Below, in pieces: positions 6,694 through 15,352 of a stretch of 64,000 nucleotides of DNA (position 1 is the first letter of the stretch; each line of letters begins with the position of its first letter). The notes below the pieces were generated by a model. The model did no database searches, was not told where the DNA came from, and saw only the letters and a program-made list of their open reading frames with translations. Made by a program: the position numbers and the translations under genes. The stretch is from Stakelama pacifica (lineage in GTDB: Bacteria > Pseudomonadota > Alphaproteobacteria > Sphingomonadales > Sphingomonadaceae): positions 620,001 to 684,000 of the forward strand of contig NZ_SNWD01000001.1 in assembly GCF_004361835.1 (NCBI RefSeq), given 5' to 3'.

Positions 6694-8160
6694 CTATCTT
6701 CGCTGTGCCGTCCGCAGCAGCCGACGCCAACCGATGATCACGCCGGTGAGGCTGAACATAAATCCGGCAGTCAACGGCAGTATCAGAAGAAATCTGCGAA
6801 GCGCAGGGCGTGTTATCAAACCCGGGAAATTGAACGTGTGCAGCCCATAATAGACCCATGCATAGGCGGCGCGGCTGTTGTTCAATACGGTGAGCAATCT
6901 ACCGGTCTGACCATCGACATACAGATCGGGAAGCGTGCTGCTGCCCAACCTCACACGTAGAGCAGTTGTCGGCCATCCTTCAGCCCGTGCATAGATGCTG
7001 GCTGGATCGACGGGTGTGATACCGACCTTTTGCGCTTGCGGCCAGGCGCGGCGCACCGCCATGGTGATAAAGTGCTTCATGTTGGTGCCGCTTAGCGGCT
7101 GCCCATGGCCGTCGGTCTGGAATACCGCGCCTGCCGGGCCGTAGTTTATGACGAGGGGACGGCACGAAAGTGAGGTGAATTCGATTTCGGAGGCGCTGTC
7201 TGACCGGATCATATTCGCACCAATACCCTGAAGCGCTTCATTGAGCGGACAGCCGGCGTAGCGCGCCACCTGCGCTTCGGTCGCAGTACCTCGCGAGAAC
7301 AGCCTGCCATGATCCATGGAAAGCCAGCCGCTGAAAATCCAGCCGAGCACGAACATGCTGGTCACAAGCCCGAGCAGATGATGCCAGCGAAGCCAGCGTT
7401 CGCGATAGAAGCTGAATTTGGGCGTGCGCAACCGCCGGGCAGCGGCCATGCGGACAAGGCCAAGCACGATGCCTGCCATCGCGACGATCATGCAGATCAG
7501 CGACAGCCACCACACCGACTGGTCCCACATCGTCCAGTCGGATCGCAGCGGGGTGAAATAGACCCAGTGCAACACTGCCCCTGCCCAGTTCCACATCCGC
7601 TCGCTGCGCGTGGTGCGTTGCACCAGTTCGCCGGTGCGTGCCGACAGATAAAGCTGCGTACCCGCCGGATCGTTCGCGTCGAGGCGATATAAAGGGCGAT
7701 AGGTATCGAACCGGTTGTGCACGACCCACTGATCGTAATCGAACGGACCATGCACAGAGGCTCCGGCGCCGAAAAGCCGCAGCGCTTCCTTGCGCGCCTG
7801 CTCATCGGACAGGAGCGGCAGCGAAGCACCGGATATGGCGTCGATCGCCCTGCCGCCGGACGGTGTCTGAACGATATAGGCCGGGCGCCCTGCTCGTTCG
7901 ACGATGCGAAGCCCGTCCGCTTGCGCGCCGATGCGCTCCAGCGCCGAAACGGGAGCAACGGCAATCTGGTCGACCGCCACTGGTGCCTGTAACCCAAGCT
8001 GGTCGGAACGCGGCAGTGCGGGAAACGGCTCGAACACCATCACCGCACCGCTCGCGAACCACAGCGCAAAGATCAGACAGGTTGCAATGCCCAGCCAGCG
8101 ATGCAGCCAGACAAGCGCCGGAAGCCCTTTTCGCTGCCAGACGCGTTTAAAAGCGCGCAA
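6694..8160 (-). CDS. PepSY-associated transmembrane protein
   Basis: A 488-residue inner-membrane protein beginning with a PepSY-TM pattern (LPALVWLHRWLGIATCLIFA LWFASGAVMVF). Further membrane segments lie near residues 190-220, 250-280 and 455-475 (FLLILPLTAGFMFSLTGVII GW). The family is widely found next to TonB-dependent siderophore receptors and is proposed to help with ferric-siderophore reduction or inner-membrane processing. The start overlaps the end of the TonB receptor gene by 14 bp, so it is the last gene of the leftward metal operon. Its substrate is unknown; the operon suggests a zinc- or cobalt-related ligand rather than iron. Confidence 0.8.
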   Translation of the reverse strand: MRAFKRVWQRKGLPALVWLHRWLGIATCLIFALWFASGAVMVFEPFPALPRSDQLGLQAPVAVDQIAVAPVSALERIGAQADGLRIVERAGRPAYIVQTPSGGRAIDAISGASLPLLSDEQARKEALRLFGAGASVHGPFDYDQWVVHNRFDTYRPLYRLDANDPAGTQLYLSARTGELVQRTTRSERMWNWAGAVLHWVYFTPLRSDWTMWDQSVWWLSLICMIVAMAGIVLGLVRMAAARRLRTPKFSFYRERWLRWHHLLGLVTSMFVLGWIFSGWLSMDHGRLFSRGTATEAQVARYAGCPLNEALQGIGANMIRSDSASEIEFTSLSCRPLVINYGPAGAVFQTDGHGQPLSGTNMKHFITMAVRRAWPQAQKVGITPVDPASIYARAEGWPTTALRVRLGSSTLPDLYVDGQTGRLLTVLNNSRAAYAWVYYGLHTFNFPGLITRPALRRFLLILPLTAGFMFSLTGVIIGWRRLLRTAQRR

Positions 8161-10366
8161 GAATGCTCGCCTCCGCGCGCCGCGGTTCGCCCAGCATCAC
8201 TTGCGCCGGATAATAGATATCGGCCCACTGAACGAACGTCTTACCCCAGACATTGTTGACCCGGGCGGTCAGCGACAGGCGCGGCGTCAGCGAATAGGTG
8301 GCGTACAGGATGCCCGTGGCGTAGGGCTTGAGCACCAGATCGTTCGCGGTGTTGCCATAGCGTTTACCGACATATTTCACACCGCCGCCCGCCTCCAGAG
8401 GCAGCCCGCCAATATGTTGCACGCTGGTCCAGACATTGCCGGTCCAGGCGGGTACGTTGGGCGGGCGGTTTCCGGATGCAGCAATACCGTAATTCGGATC
8501 GATGAAATCCTGATATTCCGCATCGACATAGGTACCGCTGCCTGTCACCGCCCAGTTTCGGGAGACCTTTAGCTCACCCGAAAGCTCGAAACCGCGCGAT
8601 GTCTGTTTGCCGACATTATTGAGCGTATCGATCGCGACCTGTGTGAGTATGTCGCTGCGCCGGATATCGTACACCGCGGCAGTCAGCGAGCCGCGTCCGT
8701 CCAGCAGATCCGCCTTGATTCCGGCTTCGAACTGACGGGAGCTCGACAGCCCGAAATTCTGACCAGCATTGACGAGGAAAATGTTCGATCCCACCGGGTC
8801 TTTGCCCGTGCTGTAAGAAGCATAGGCCGTAACATGCGGTGCGACATCATATACCAGGCCCGCGCGCCAGTTGAACGGCTTATAGGTGCGCCTGAAGCTG
8901 ATGGCGGGTTGAAACGCACCATCAGGCCCGTAATTTTCGCGCGTCAGATATAGTCGCTCAGCGCGCAGGCCGGTCACCAGCTTAAGACGCGATGTGAGGT
9001 CGAGCGAGTCTTCGGCAAACAACGCTATCTGATCCCAGCGAGTCGGACTGACGCGCTTCTGGATCGGTCCGAAACTGCCGCGCACCGGGTTCAGCGGATC
9101 GACGCTGTCGCCATCGGGGAAACCGCGACTTCGAACGAAATCCAGATGATTATAATCGAAACCGACAACAAGCTGGTTTGAAAGGCCGAACAGCGTGTGG
9201 CGGAAGGTAGCGCTGCCCTGATCGCCGACAAGATCCTGATTATGAAAGACGAAGAACCGATCGCGATCGATCAGGTTCGTGTCGGAGTTGAAAACATAGT
9301 TTTCCGCATTGATCCATTGCCGCTCGGCATGGAAATAATAGGCAGTATTGGAAAGCGTTACCGCGTCCGACGGCGACCAGTTAACGACAAGGCGCGGCCA
9401 GATCTGCCAGCTATGCGCCTTGTCATCATTGACGTTATAATTGGTGAACCGCATCCGCCGGTCGATCACCCGGCCATCCGCGCCTGAAAGAATGCCCTCG
9501 ATCGAATCTGCCGCGAAATCGGCAGAGACCAGCGGTGTGCCGTAATAGGTCGACAGATTGTCGCGCAGATAGTCGACGCTCAACTCCACGGAAAGGTCGC
9601 TTGCGGGTTGAAAGAGCAGCGCGCCGGTTGCGTTGAACGAGTTCGACCCTGCATCATCGACATAGCCATCGGTGCGATGATAGCTGACATCCGCGCGACC
9701 GGCGAGCGTGTCACTGAGCACCATATTGCCACCCAGACCAAGGCTTACGGTGTCGAAGCTGCCATAGGAGGCAAGCGCCTGCCGGGTATTTCCATCGAAA
9801 TCCGGATGCTTGTTAACGATGTTGACCACGCCACCGATCGCGCCCTGACCGTATAATACCGACGCGGGGCCCTTCAGCACGTCGATGCTTGCAATATTGA
9901 ACGTGTTGCCGGGGCGATTGATCATATTCGCCGGCCCCAGATACAGGCCGTTATGCAGGATCATCACCTGTTCGCCGGTGAAACCACGCATCGAGAAGAG
10001 CGACGGGTCGCCGGGAGCACCGCCCGAGATAATGCCGGGCAGGCTGTCGGTTGCCTCTTCGACGGTGCGAAAACCCCGCGTCAGGATTTCGTCAGCACCG
10101 ATCCGATCCAGCGTGGCAGGCGTGTCGCGGATCGACAGATTCAGCCTGCTGGCGGTCGGCACAGGCGTATCGAGTTGGCGAAGACGCCAGCCTGTTACGG
10201 TGATTTCTTCGGTCAACCCCATACCGGCTTTTATGGTTCGCGCATCGGGTGCCGTGCCATCGGGCCGCGCAGGAAGGGTATCCTGCGCATAGCCAAGGCC
10301 ACTTGTGCAAAGGGCGATGGCAGCGAGAGAGGGGCGATATAGTCTCAGGATCGGGAAACCAGTCAT
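8147..10366 (-). CDS. TonB-dependent receptor, siderophore/metallophore type
   Basis: A product of 739 residues from the ATG at 10366, which has AAGGA upstream and is followed by a signal peptide (SLAAIALCTSGLGYA). A TonB-box-like EEITVTG precedes the plug (DTPATLDRIGADEIL, VEEATDSLPGII, SMRGFTGEQVMILHNGLYLG, DVLKGPASVLYGQGAIGGVV). The protein ends in a barrel with terminal Phe (EASILARF). The plug matches the FhuE/FpvA-like siderophore receptor group. It lies downstream of the NiCoT permease gene by 77 bp and overlaps the PepSY gene. Regulation by the upstream Zur-like gene and palindrome is inferred, so the cargo may be a zinc- or cobalt-chelate. Confidence 0.88.
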   Translation of the reverse strand: MTGFPILRLYRPSLAAIALCTSGLGYAQDTLPARPDGTAPDARTIKAGMGLTEEITVTGWRLRQLDTPVPTASRLNLSIRDTPATLDRIGADEILTRGFRTVEEATDSLPGIISGGAPGDPSLFSMRGFTGEQVMILHNGLYLGPANMINRPGNTFNIASIDVLKGPASVLYGQGAIGGVVNIVNKHPDFDGNTRQALASYGSFDTVSLGLGGNMVLSDTLAGRADVSYHRTDGYVDDAGSNSFNATGALLFQPASDLSVELSVDYLRDNLSTYYGTPLVSADFAADSIEGILSGADGRVIDRRMRFTNYNVNDDKAHSWQIWPRLVVNWSPSDAVTLSNTAYYFHAERQWINAENYVFNSDTNLIDRDRFFVFHNQDLVGDQGSATFRHTLFGLSNQLVVGFDYNHLDFVRSRGFPDGDSVDPLNPVRGSFGPIQKRVSPTRWDQIALFAEDSLDLTSRLKLVTGLRAERLYLTRENYGPDGAFQPAISFRRTYKPFNWRAGLVYDVAPHVTAYASYSTGKDPVGSNIFLVNAGQNFGLSSSRQFEAGIKADLLDGRGSLTAAVYDIRRSDILTQVAIDTLNNVGKQTSRGFELSGELKVSRNWAVTGSGTYVDAEYQDFIDPNYGIAASGNRPPNVPAWTGNVWTSVQHIGGLPLEAGGGVKYVGKRYGNTANDLVLKPYATGILYATYSLTPRLSLTARVNNVWGKTFVQWADIYYPAQVMLGEPRRAEASILARF

Positions 10367-10442
10367 TTTGGTCCTTGTATGGGGAAGAACGCACGCGGCA
10401 AGACGCATCCGCGCGCGGGATGATGTTGAAAAAGCGTGCAGA

Positions 10443-11249
10443 TCAGATTCGGCGGCCTGGCACCGCATGGCGCGACCGTCCCATCAGCCTGCCGATCGCG
10501 AGGACGACTACGATCCCCGCAGCGGCAGCGATACCCATGGTCGAAAACACGATGTCGGAAAGTGCGATCTCCACCCGGTGTTCGGCCAACGCATATGCCG
10601 CCATGCCGTAACTCAGTAGCACGACGACCCAGCCGACCGCCCGGCGATAGCGGCGCATAACGCTGGCCGATCGTCCCGCGTTGCGCAGCAGTCGCGCCAC
10701 AATCTGGCTGTCCGCGGTATCGGCAAGCAGCATTCCTGCGGCAAACACGGCAGCAATTACGATGGCACCGATTGTACCGCCTTTGGCGGTCGCTGCCGCA
10801 CCCCATGCGGCTGCCTGTGTTGCAGTATCGAAGACGAGCCCGAACACGATCCCGATCAAAACAATCGCAAACGGATGGGTGCTGGCGCGCAGCCGGACCG
10901 GGACCAGATTCGCCCGCCACCCAACCGGCGTATATTCCCTCCGGTTGAGCAATGCGGCGAGGTTCAGCGAACCGACGACGATCAGCAGGAAGATTACCGC
11001 GCTGTCCACCACCGATGCTATCCATTGCGGAATCGTAAAGGCGGAAGCAAATAGCGACACGCCGATCGCAACCGCGCCGACCGAAAGACTATGCCCGGCC
11101 GCGAAGAAGCTCCCTGTCCATGGCGCAAGCCGCGGTCGGGCATCGGCCGTGCGGAAGACGATATTGTCGATAACCGCGATATGGTCGGGGTCGAGCGCGT
11201 GACGCAGACCCAGCAGGAAAGCGAGCCATAATACAGGCATTTCGATCAT
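10443..11249 (-). CDS. NiCoT-family Ni/Co (possibly Zn) permease
   Basis: A 268-residue polytopic membrane protein with the signature LGLRHALDPDHIAVIDN, the HX4DH metal-binding motif in the second helix of the HoxN/NixA/NiCoT family. It also has AGHSLSVGAVAIG and about eight hydrophobic segments. The ATG at 11249 is chosen because it overlaps the stop of the DUF1289 gene (ATGA) and precedes the conserved first helix. The longer frame reads through that gene. NiCoT permeases move Ni2+ or Co2+; placement in a Zur/COG0523 operon suggests that zinc or cobalt is the physiological cargo, which is inference. Confidence 0.85.
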   Translation of the reverse strand: MIEMPVLWLAFLLGLRHALDPDHIAVIDNIVFRTADARPRLAPWTGSFFAAGHSLSVGAVAIGVSLFASAFTIPQWIASVVDSAVIFLLIVVGSLNLAALLNRREYTPVGWRANLVPVRLRASTHPFAIVLIGIVFGLVFDTATQAAAWGAAATAKGGTIGAIVIAAVFAAGMLLADTADSQIVARLLRNAGRSASVMRRYRRAVGWVVVLLSYGMAAYALAEHRVEIALSDIVFSTMGIAAAAGIVVVLAIGRLMGRSRHAVPGRRI

Positions 11250-11494
11250 TGTTCGTCCTCCCGAACGAGAATGCCGCGGCTTTCGAGCTTTTTCAGGCGC
11301 GCAGGAATGGCCTTTACAATCGCCAGCAAGCGCGGACGTGGCGCCTTTTTCCATTCGCGACATTCGGCCAGCGTTCGCCCGCATGCCACGCACCAGCCGG
11401 TGCGACCGTCGAAGCGGCACACATTCACGCAAGGGCTCTTCATGCGCGCGCGATGACGTTCGGGAGGCGAAGGCTTTTGCCGGTTGGCAGCCAC
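11246..11494 (-). CDS. DUF1289 small cysteine-rich protein
   Basis: An 82-residue protein with the DUF1289 pattern SPCVNVCRFDGRTGWCVACG followed by RTLAECREW. Four cysteines (CxxxC and CxxC) could bind a metal. The function of the family is unknown. It is coupled to the NiCoT gene by an ATGA overlap and follows the Zur-like gene by about 20 bp, so it belongs to the leftward zinc operon. Confidence 0.75.
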   Translation of the reverse strand: MAANRQKPSPPERHRARMKSPCVNVCRFDGRTGWCVACGRTLAECREWKKAPRPRLLAIVKAIPARLKKLESRGILVREDEQ

Positions 11495-11513
11495 GTGCAG
11501 CCGCGCAACGGTG

Positions 11514-11954
11514 TCATGCGCATGACGCGGCTGCAGTGCTTTTTTCTCTACAGGTGCCGCACAGCCCGGATATCTCTACGCTGTCGGGCGCAAATTTGAT
11601 CTGGCGTGCGTCGGCAAGCTCGCGAAGCGCTCCGACCAGCAACGGCATCGCTTTCCATTCAACGCAGCGGCATTGTTCGCAAATCATGCAGAGCTCTGCG
11701 GTGGCGCTCGATGCGAGATACGCATTGACCGTGTGGACGCGGCGCACCTGATGCTTTTCGATCAGCCGGGCTGTCGTTCGATAGACCTGATTGGCGCACA
11801 GGCGAGCGCCTTCTACTGCGGCGAGTTGCGCGATATCGTACGCACTGACCGGGCGATCCACACGGTCCAGTACGCGCATCACGATTTCCTCATTCTCACA
11901 CGCGGTTCGCCGCGTAGGCGGGCGAAGAGCATCTTCGTCGCCGGCTATCGCCAT
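11514..11954 (-). CDS. zur-like: Fur-family regulator, Zur-like
   Basis: A 146-residue Fur-superfamily protein. The winged helix is at about residues 22-70 (ANQVYRTTARLIEKHQVRRV), followed by the phrase HTVNAYLAS in place of the Fur His cluster; the latter resembles the LNAY/LNAF segment typical of Zur proteins. A CMICEQC motif and a later CGTC motif form the structural zinc site. Its start overlaps the end of the COG0523 GTPase gene by 10 bp. The operon, the palindrome upstream of it and the zinc-related neighbours make zinc-dependent autorepression likely, but no regulatory test can be made here. Confidence 0.8.
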   Translation of the reverse strand: MAIAGDEDALRPPTRRTACENEEIVMRVLDRVDRPVSAYDIAQLAAVEGARLCANQVYRTTARLIEKHQVRRVHTVNAYLASSATAELCMICEQCRCVEWKAMPLLVGALRELADARQIKFAPDSVEISGLCGTCREKSTAAASCA

Positions 11955-13135
11955 TGGGGCGCACCGATACCGGATTGCGGCAGCAGGCCTTCGCCCGGAT
12001 CATAGCCGGAGATCCCTTGCAGGCCGAACCGCTCGATCCCGTTCGTCATCAGGGCAAGCGTCGAGCGAAGTTCGTCTTCGCTGATGTCACGCGTTATGAG
12101 AACCAGCCGCGTGCGCCGGTCGTCCGAGGGCCAGGCATCCAGCAGCACCGGCGGGTGGAAAATGTGCTGTACGCCGTGAATAACCACCGGGCGGTCTTCG
12201 CCGATCAGATTGACGATGCCCTTGACCCGCAGGATATCCGGGCCTTTGAGCATCGTCAGAATGTCGATCCAGCGCTCAAACGCTTCGGGCTGGAGCGGAT
12301 CGTCAAAGGTAAGGCATGTCGCATGGATGCGATCGTCATGCCGGTTCACGTCATGATGATGGTCATGGTCATGCGAATGATCATGCCCGTGATCGTGATG
12401 CCCATGATGTTTGTGATCATGATCATGATCGTGCGGCGCTTCATACGCTTCGAGCTGAAGCCAGCGCTGCACATCGTTCGATTTGGTTTCAGGGTTGTAC
12501 AGACCGGCATCGAACAACGCGGCTGGATCAACCTCGCCGTCCACCACCGGAAGGATCGGCGCGGCTGGATTCAGGCCGCGCAGGCGTCGTTCGATCGCAC
12601 TGCGTTCGTCCGCTGATGCCAGATCGGTCTTGGTCAGCAGGATGCGGTCGGCCATCGCAGCCTGCTTCACCGCCTCTTCCTGCCGGTCCATCGTCGCCAT
12701 GCCTGCTGCGGCATCGACCGTCGCGATCACTGCATCGAGCCGATAGACATTGATCAGATCGGGATCGGTGAGCAACGTGTGCAGGACTGGCGCGGGATCG
12801 GCGAGACCGGTGGTCTCGATCACCACCCGGTCGAACCAGCACTTCCCATCGCGCGCAAACCGCCAGGGCGCATCACGCAACGTGGCGCGCAGATCGCCGC
12901 GAATGGTGCAGCACAGACAGCCGCCCATCATCTCCATCACCAGATTGTCGTCGGACCTGACGATCAGGTCATGATCAAGGCTGACCGCGCCGAATTCGTT
13001 GATGATAACGAGCGCCCGATCCATTTGCGGCGAACGTACCAGCCGGTTGAGCAGCGTCGTTTTGCCGCTGCCCAGAAACCCGGTCAGCACCGACACCGGG
13101 AGCAACGATTGCGCCCCGCCAAACAGCGCGGTCAT
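11945..13135 (-). CDS. COG0523 (CobW/ZigA-like) metallochaperone GTPase
   Basis: A 396-residue G3E-family GTPase. P-loop GFLGSGKT is at residues 19-26, INEFGAVSLDHDL follows, the metal motif CLCC is at 73-76, and the base-recognition TKTD is at about residue 178. A His/Asp-rich linker of about 30 residues (near 233-262) precedes the CobW C-terminal domain. COG0523 proteins deliver zinc or cobalt to client enzymes, and the zinc-responsive ones are often made under Zur control. It is the first gene of the leftward operon, about 100 bp downstream of the 9-bp-armed palindrome at 13237-13259. Confidence 0.9.
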   Translation of the reverse strand: MTALFGGAQSLLPVSVLTGFLGSGKTTLLNRLVRSPQMDRALVIINEFGAVSLDHDLIVRSDDNLVMEMMGGCLCCTIRGDLRATLRDAPWRFARDGKCWFDRVVIETTGLADPAPVLHTLLTDPDLINVYRLDAVIATVDAAAGMATMDRQEEAVKQAAMADRILLTKTDLASADERSAIERRLRGLNPAAPILPVVDGEVDPAALFDAGLYNPETKSNDVQRWLQLEAYEAPHDHDHDHKHHGHHDHGHDHSHDHDHHHDVNRHDDRIHATCLTFDDPLQPEAFERWIDILTMLKGPDILRVKGIVNLIGEDRPVVIHGVQHIFHPPVLLDAWPSDDRRTRLVLITRDISEDELRSTLALMTNGIERFGLQGISGYDPGEGLLPQSGIGAPQWR

Positions 13136-13629
13136 CGTTCAGATCCAGGACTTGTGACAAGGACGAGCGTGCTGGAGCGTTGCCGGGTAACTACCATCAA
13201 TCCTTCGCAAAAACCGTTGGGACTTTGATGGCTAGCTTAATGATATATTGTATCATTAATTGCAAGGAGCAAAGCGTCGGGCTGCATCGCATGCTACGGG
13301 GTCAGGCTACGGCTCTTGAAAAGGCGGCACAAGGAGCGTTAGCGCTCAAAGGCCGCCGATGCGTTGCTGGATTTGATGACCTGATAGGCGCCACAGCGGC
13401 AGATAAGTCCCAGATCTGGTCGGTCGGTCCGCCCTGAGAACTTGATGAACGAACGGAAGGTTTAGAGAAGCCGATTCGAACGACTGAACGGCGGCTATGT
13501 TAGCGGAGATAGCCGGTGAATCGCCGCCTTCTGGCGACTACCGGCATCGCCCGTGGACCCCGCCTGTTTAAGGCAACGCCTCGTAAGAATGTAATTTTCG
13601 TTCAGAGGCGGAATGCGCTACGATCGGTC
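13136..13629. other. intergenic region with the GTPase-operon promoter
   Basis: About 490 bp between the GTPase start and the end of the convergent FMN-binding pseudogene. The Zur-box-like palindrome lies at 13237-13259. Short frames on the plus strand (for example 13294-13437) have no recognisable domain and are not called. Confidence 0.4.
13237..13259. promoter_or_regulatory. Zur-box-like perfect palindrome, right copy
   Basis: Perfect 9-bp arms TTAATGATA (13237-13245) and TATCATTAA (13251-13259) flank the 5-base spacer TATTG. The site is upstream of the COG0523 GTPase-Zur operon and shares ATATATTGT(T/A)TCAT with 5232-5245. It is a good candidate operator for the Fur-family regulator encoded in the operon. 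Confidence 0.6.
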
Positions 13630-14240
13630 TCAGTAAAGATCGTTCCTGACGCTGTGCTGGTAGTGGGCATCCACGGCCTCAGCATCGGCGGGCGACCCGC
13701 CCGCCATCGCGACCTTCATCTCACCGATCGACGGCAGGCTCTTGCGGTCGATGCGGGCCTCCGGCTGCCAGAGCCGCGCTCGGTTCACAGCCTTGCCGCA
13801 GTGGAAGAGGCTTGATCGATCGTCACGACGATGGCCGTCTTCGGAGCCTTCTGCCCTTCCTTCAACGATCCCAGCAGATCGGGATTGGTGGAGATGCGGC
13901 CCTTTCCGTTGATGCGGAGGAACACCTCCAGTCCGGGAAACAGGAACAACATGGCGAGCCTGGGATCCTCCACCAGATTGCGCATCGTCTCGATACGGTT
14001 GTTGCCGGGCCAGTCGGCAAAGGCGACGTGATGTGGGTCCAGGACCTTCACGAAGCCGGCCGGCCCTCCGCGGGGAGAAGCGTCGAGGCCCTGTTCTCGC
14101 CCGCTTGCCAGGCAGAAGAAGGTGGCTGCGCCGATATAGGCTTCATGGAACGGCACCAGATATGGCAGCACGGCGCGCTGAATGGCCTCGGCTGGCTGCG
14201 CATAGAGGCGATCGAGATCGTCGCCGGTGACTTCGGACAT
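13630..14240 (-). pseudogene. pyridoxamine-phosphate-oxidase-like FMN-binding protein, frameshifted
   Basis: From the ATG at 14240 (MSEVTGDDLDRLYAQP) the product follows the MSMEG_1061-type PPOX family: ASPRGGPAGFVKVLDPHHVA, FADWPGNNRIETMRNLVEDP and LAMLFLFPGLEVFLRINGKG. After TAIVVTIDQA the frame runs out as SSTAARL-stop. In the next frame the conserved ending continues (FHCGKAVNRARLWQPEARID, then RKSLPSIGEMKVAMAGG) to a stop at 13630. One base appears to be missing near 13812-13820. The gene diverges from the AraC-type regulator at 14334. It could be a recent pseudogene or a sequencing error. Confidence 0.75.
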
Positions 14241-14333
14241 AGTGGGTAACTCTCTGGAAGGAATGTCGCCCCTGTAGCATTTCAGCACTGGCGGCGCTAA
14301 GCCACTCATGCCATTCTATAGTAGATTTACGCC

Positions 14334-15116
14334 ATGATGTCGCGTCCCCCACCCGATCAAATCGGCAACGACGTCGAAGGACCATCGGTCGTTGCCTTCG
14401 CCGTGGAACTGAGGACGGAGTTCGCGACGCCACCCCACAGCCATACCCGCGGGCAGATGATCGGCTGCAGCAGGGGTGTTGTGACGATCGTGACCGATGC
14501 CGGATCCTGGATCGTTCCGGCCGGTCATGCAATCTGGCTGCCGCCCTACCAGGTGCATGGCGGCCAGAGCTTCGGGCCCGGGGCCGGCTGGAGCCTCTAT
14601 CTGTCACCTGCCGCGTGCCAGACGCTCCCGCCGACACCGCGCACGGTGGCCGTTCCACCGCTGTTGCGCGAGGCGATCCTTCGCGCGGCCTCCTGGCCAG
14701 ACGAGGCGATGGACGAAGCGCGCCAGCGGATCGCCGACCTCATTATTCACGAGATAGGTATGCTCCCCGCCGAGGCGCTCGGCCTGCCCATCCCGCACGA
14801 TCCTCGCCTGCGGCGGATCGCCCGGGCCCTGCTGGAGCAACCGGCCGATGGTCGTTCAGTCCATCAGTGGGCAGCTTGGGCGGGGACCACGGCACGAACG
14901 CTCAGCCGGCGCTTTCCTCAGGAGACCGGCCTGACTTTCGTCGACTGGCGTCAGCGGGCGCGCCTGATGCGCGCGCTTGAAATGCTCGCAGAAGGAACGC
15001 CTGTCACCACCATCGCGATCGACCTCGGATACAGCAGCGTCAGCGGTTTCATTGCGCTCTTCCGTCGCACCTTTGGCGTCACGCCAGCGGCCCATCCAAT
15101 CGGGCGTGCGCAATAA
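14334..15116 (+). CDS. AraC-family transcriptional regulator with cupin sensor domain
   Basis: A 260-residue regulator. The N-terminal half is a small cupin-like sensor (PPHSHTRGQMIGCSRGVVTI, then WIVPAGHAIWLPPYQVHG). The C-terminal half is a double helix-turn-helix (VHQWAAWAGTTARTLSRRFP, then VTTIAIDLGYSSVSGFIALF RRTFGVTPAA). This layout matches the NimR/YdeO-like subgroup that usually controls a divergent neighbour, here the frameshifted FMN-binding gene, with about 90 bp between the starts. The inducer is unknown. Confidence 0.85.
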   Translation: MMSRPPPDQIGNDVEGPSVVAFAVELRTEFATPPHSHTRGQMIGCSRGVVTIVTDAGSWIVPAGHAIWLPPYQVHGGQSFGPGAGWSLYLSPAACQTLPPTPRTVAVPPLLREAILRAASWPDEAMDEARQRIADLIIHEIGMLPAEALGLPIPHDPRLRRIARALLEQPADGRSVHQWAAWAGTTARTLSRRFPQETGLTFVDWRQRARLMRALEMLAEGTPVTTIAIDLGYSSVSGFIALFRRTFGVTPAAHPIGRAQ

Positions 15117-15352
15117 GCGGGCTCCCGCCGAAGACCGTTTACTTCTAGCTAAGAGCCGCAACCTCTGGCCGCGATTTCCTCATGGCACGTAATTGCAGCT
15201 TGTACGCATAAACGAGTGTCCGCTTCCGCGATACCGCTACGCGCCGCTTAGTTTCGGTAGCTGGGCCTACCGTCATCCCGGCGAATAGGGGCAGCCGGGA
15301 AGCTATTGCTCCTTTTCTGCCTTGGAAATCTTCCTGATAGTCGGCCGTCATG

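Noticed and set aside
12346..12531. Met/Ile/Thr-rich short frame on the minus strand within the GTPase gene
   Set aside because: It is the shadow of the His/Asp-rich codons of the metallochaperone linker.
13180..13437. Small plus-strand gene after the Zur-like palindrome
   Set aside because: The 85-residue frame spans the palindrome, lacks a ribosome-binding site and matches nothing known.
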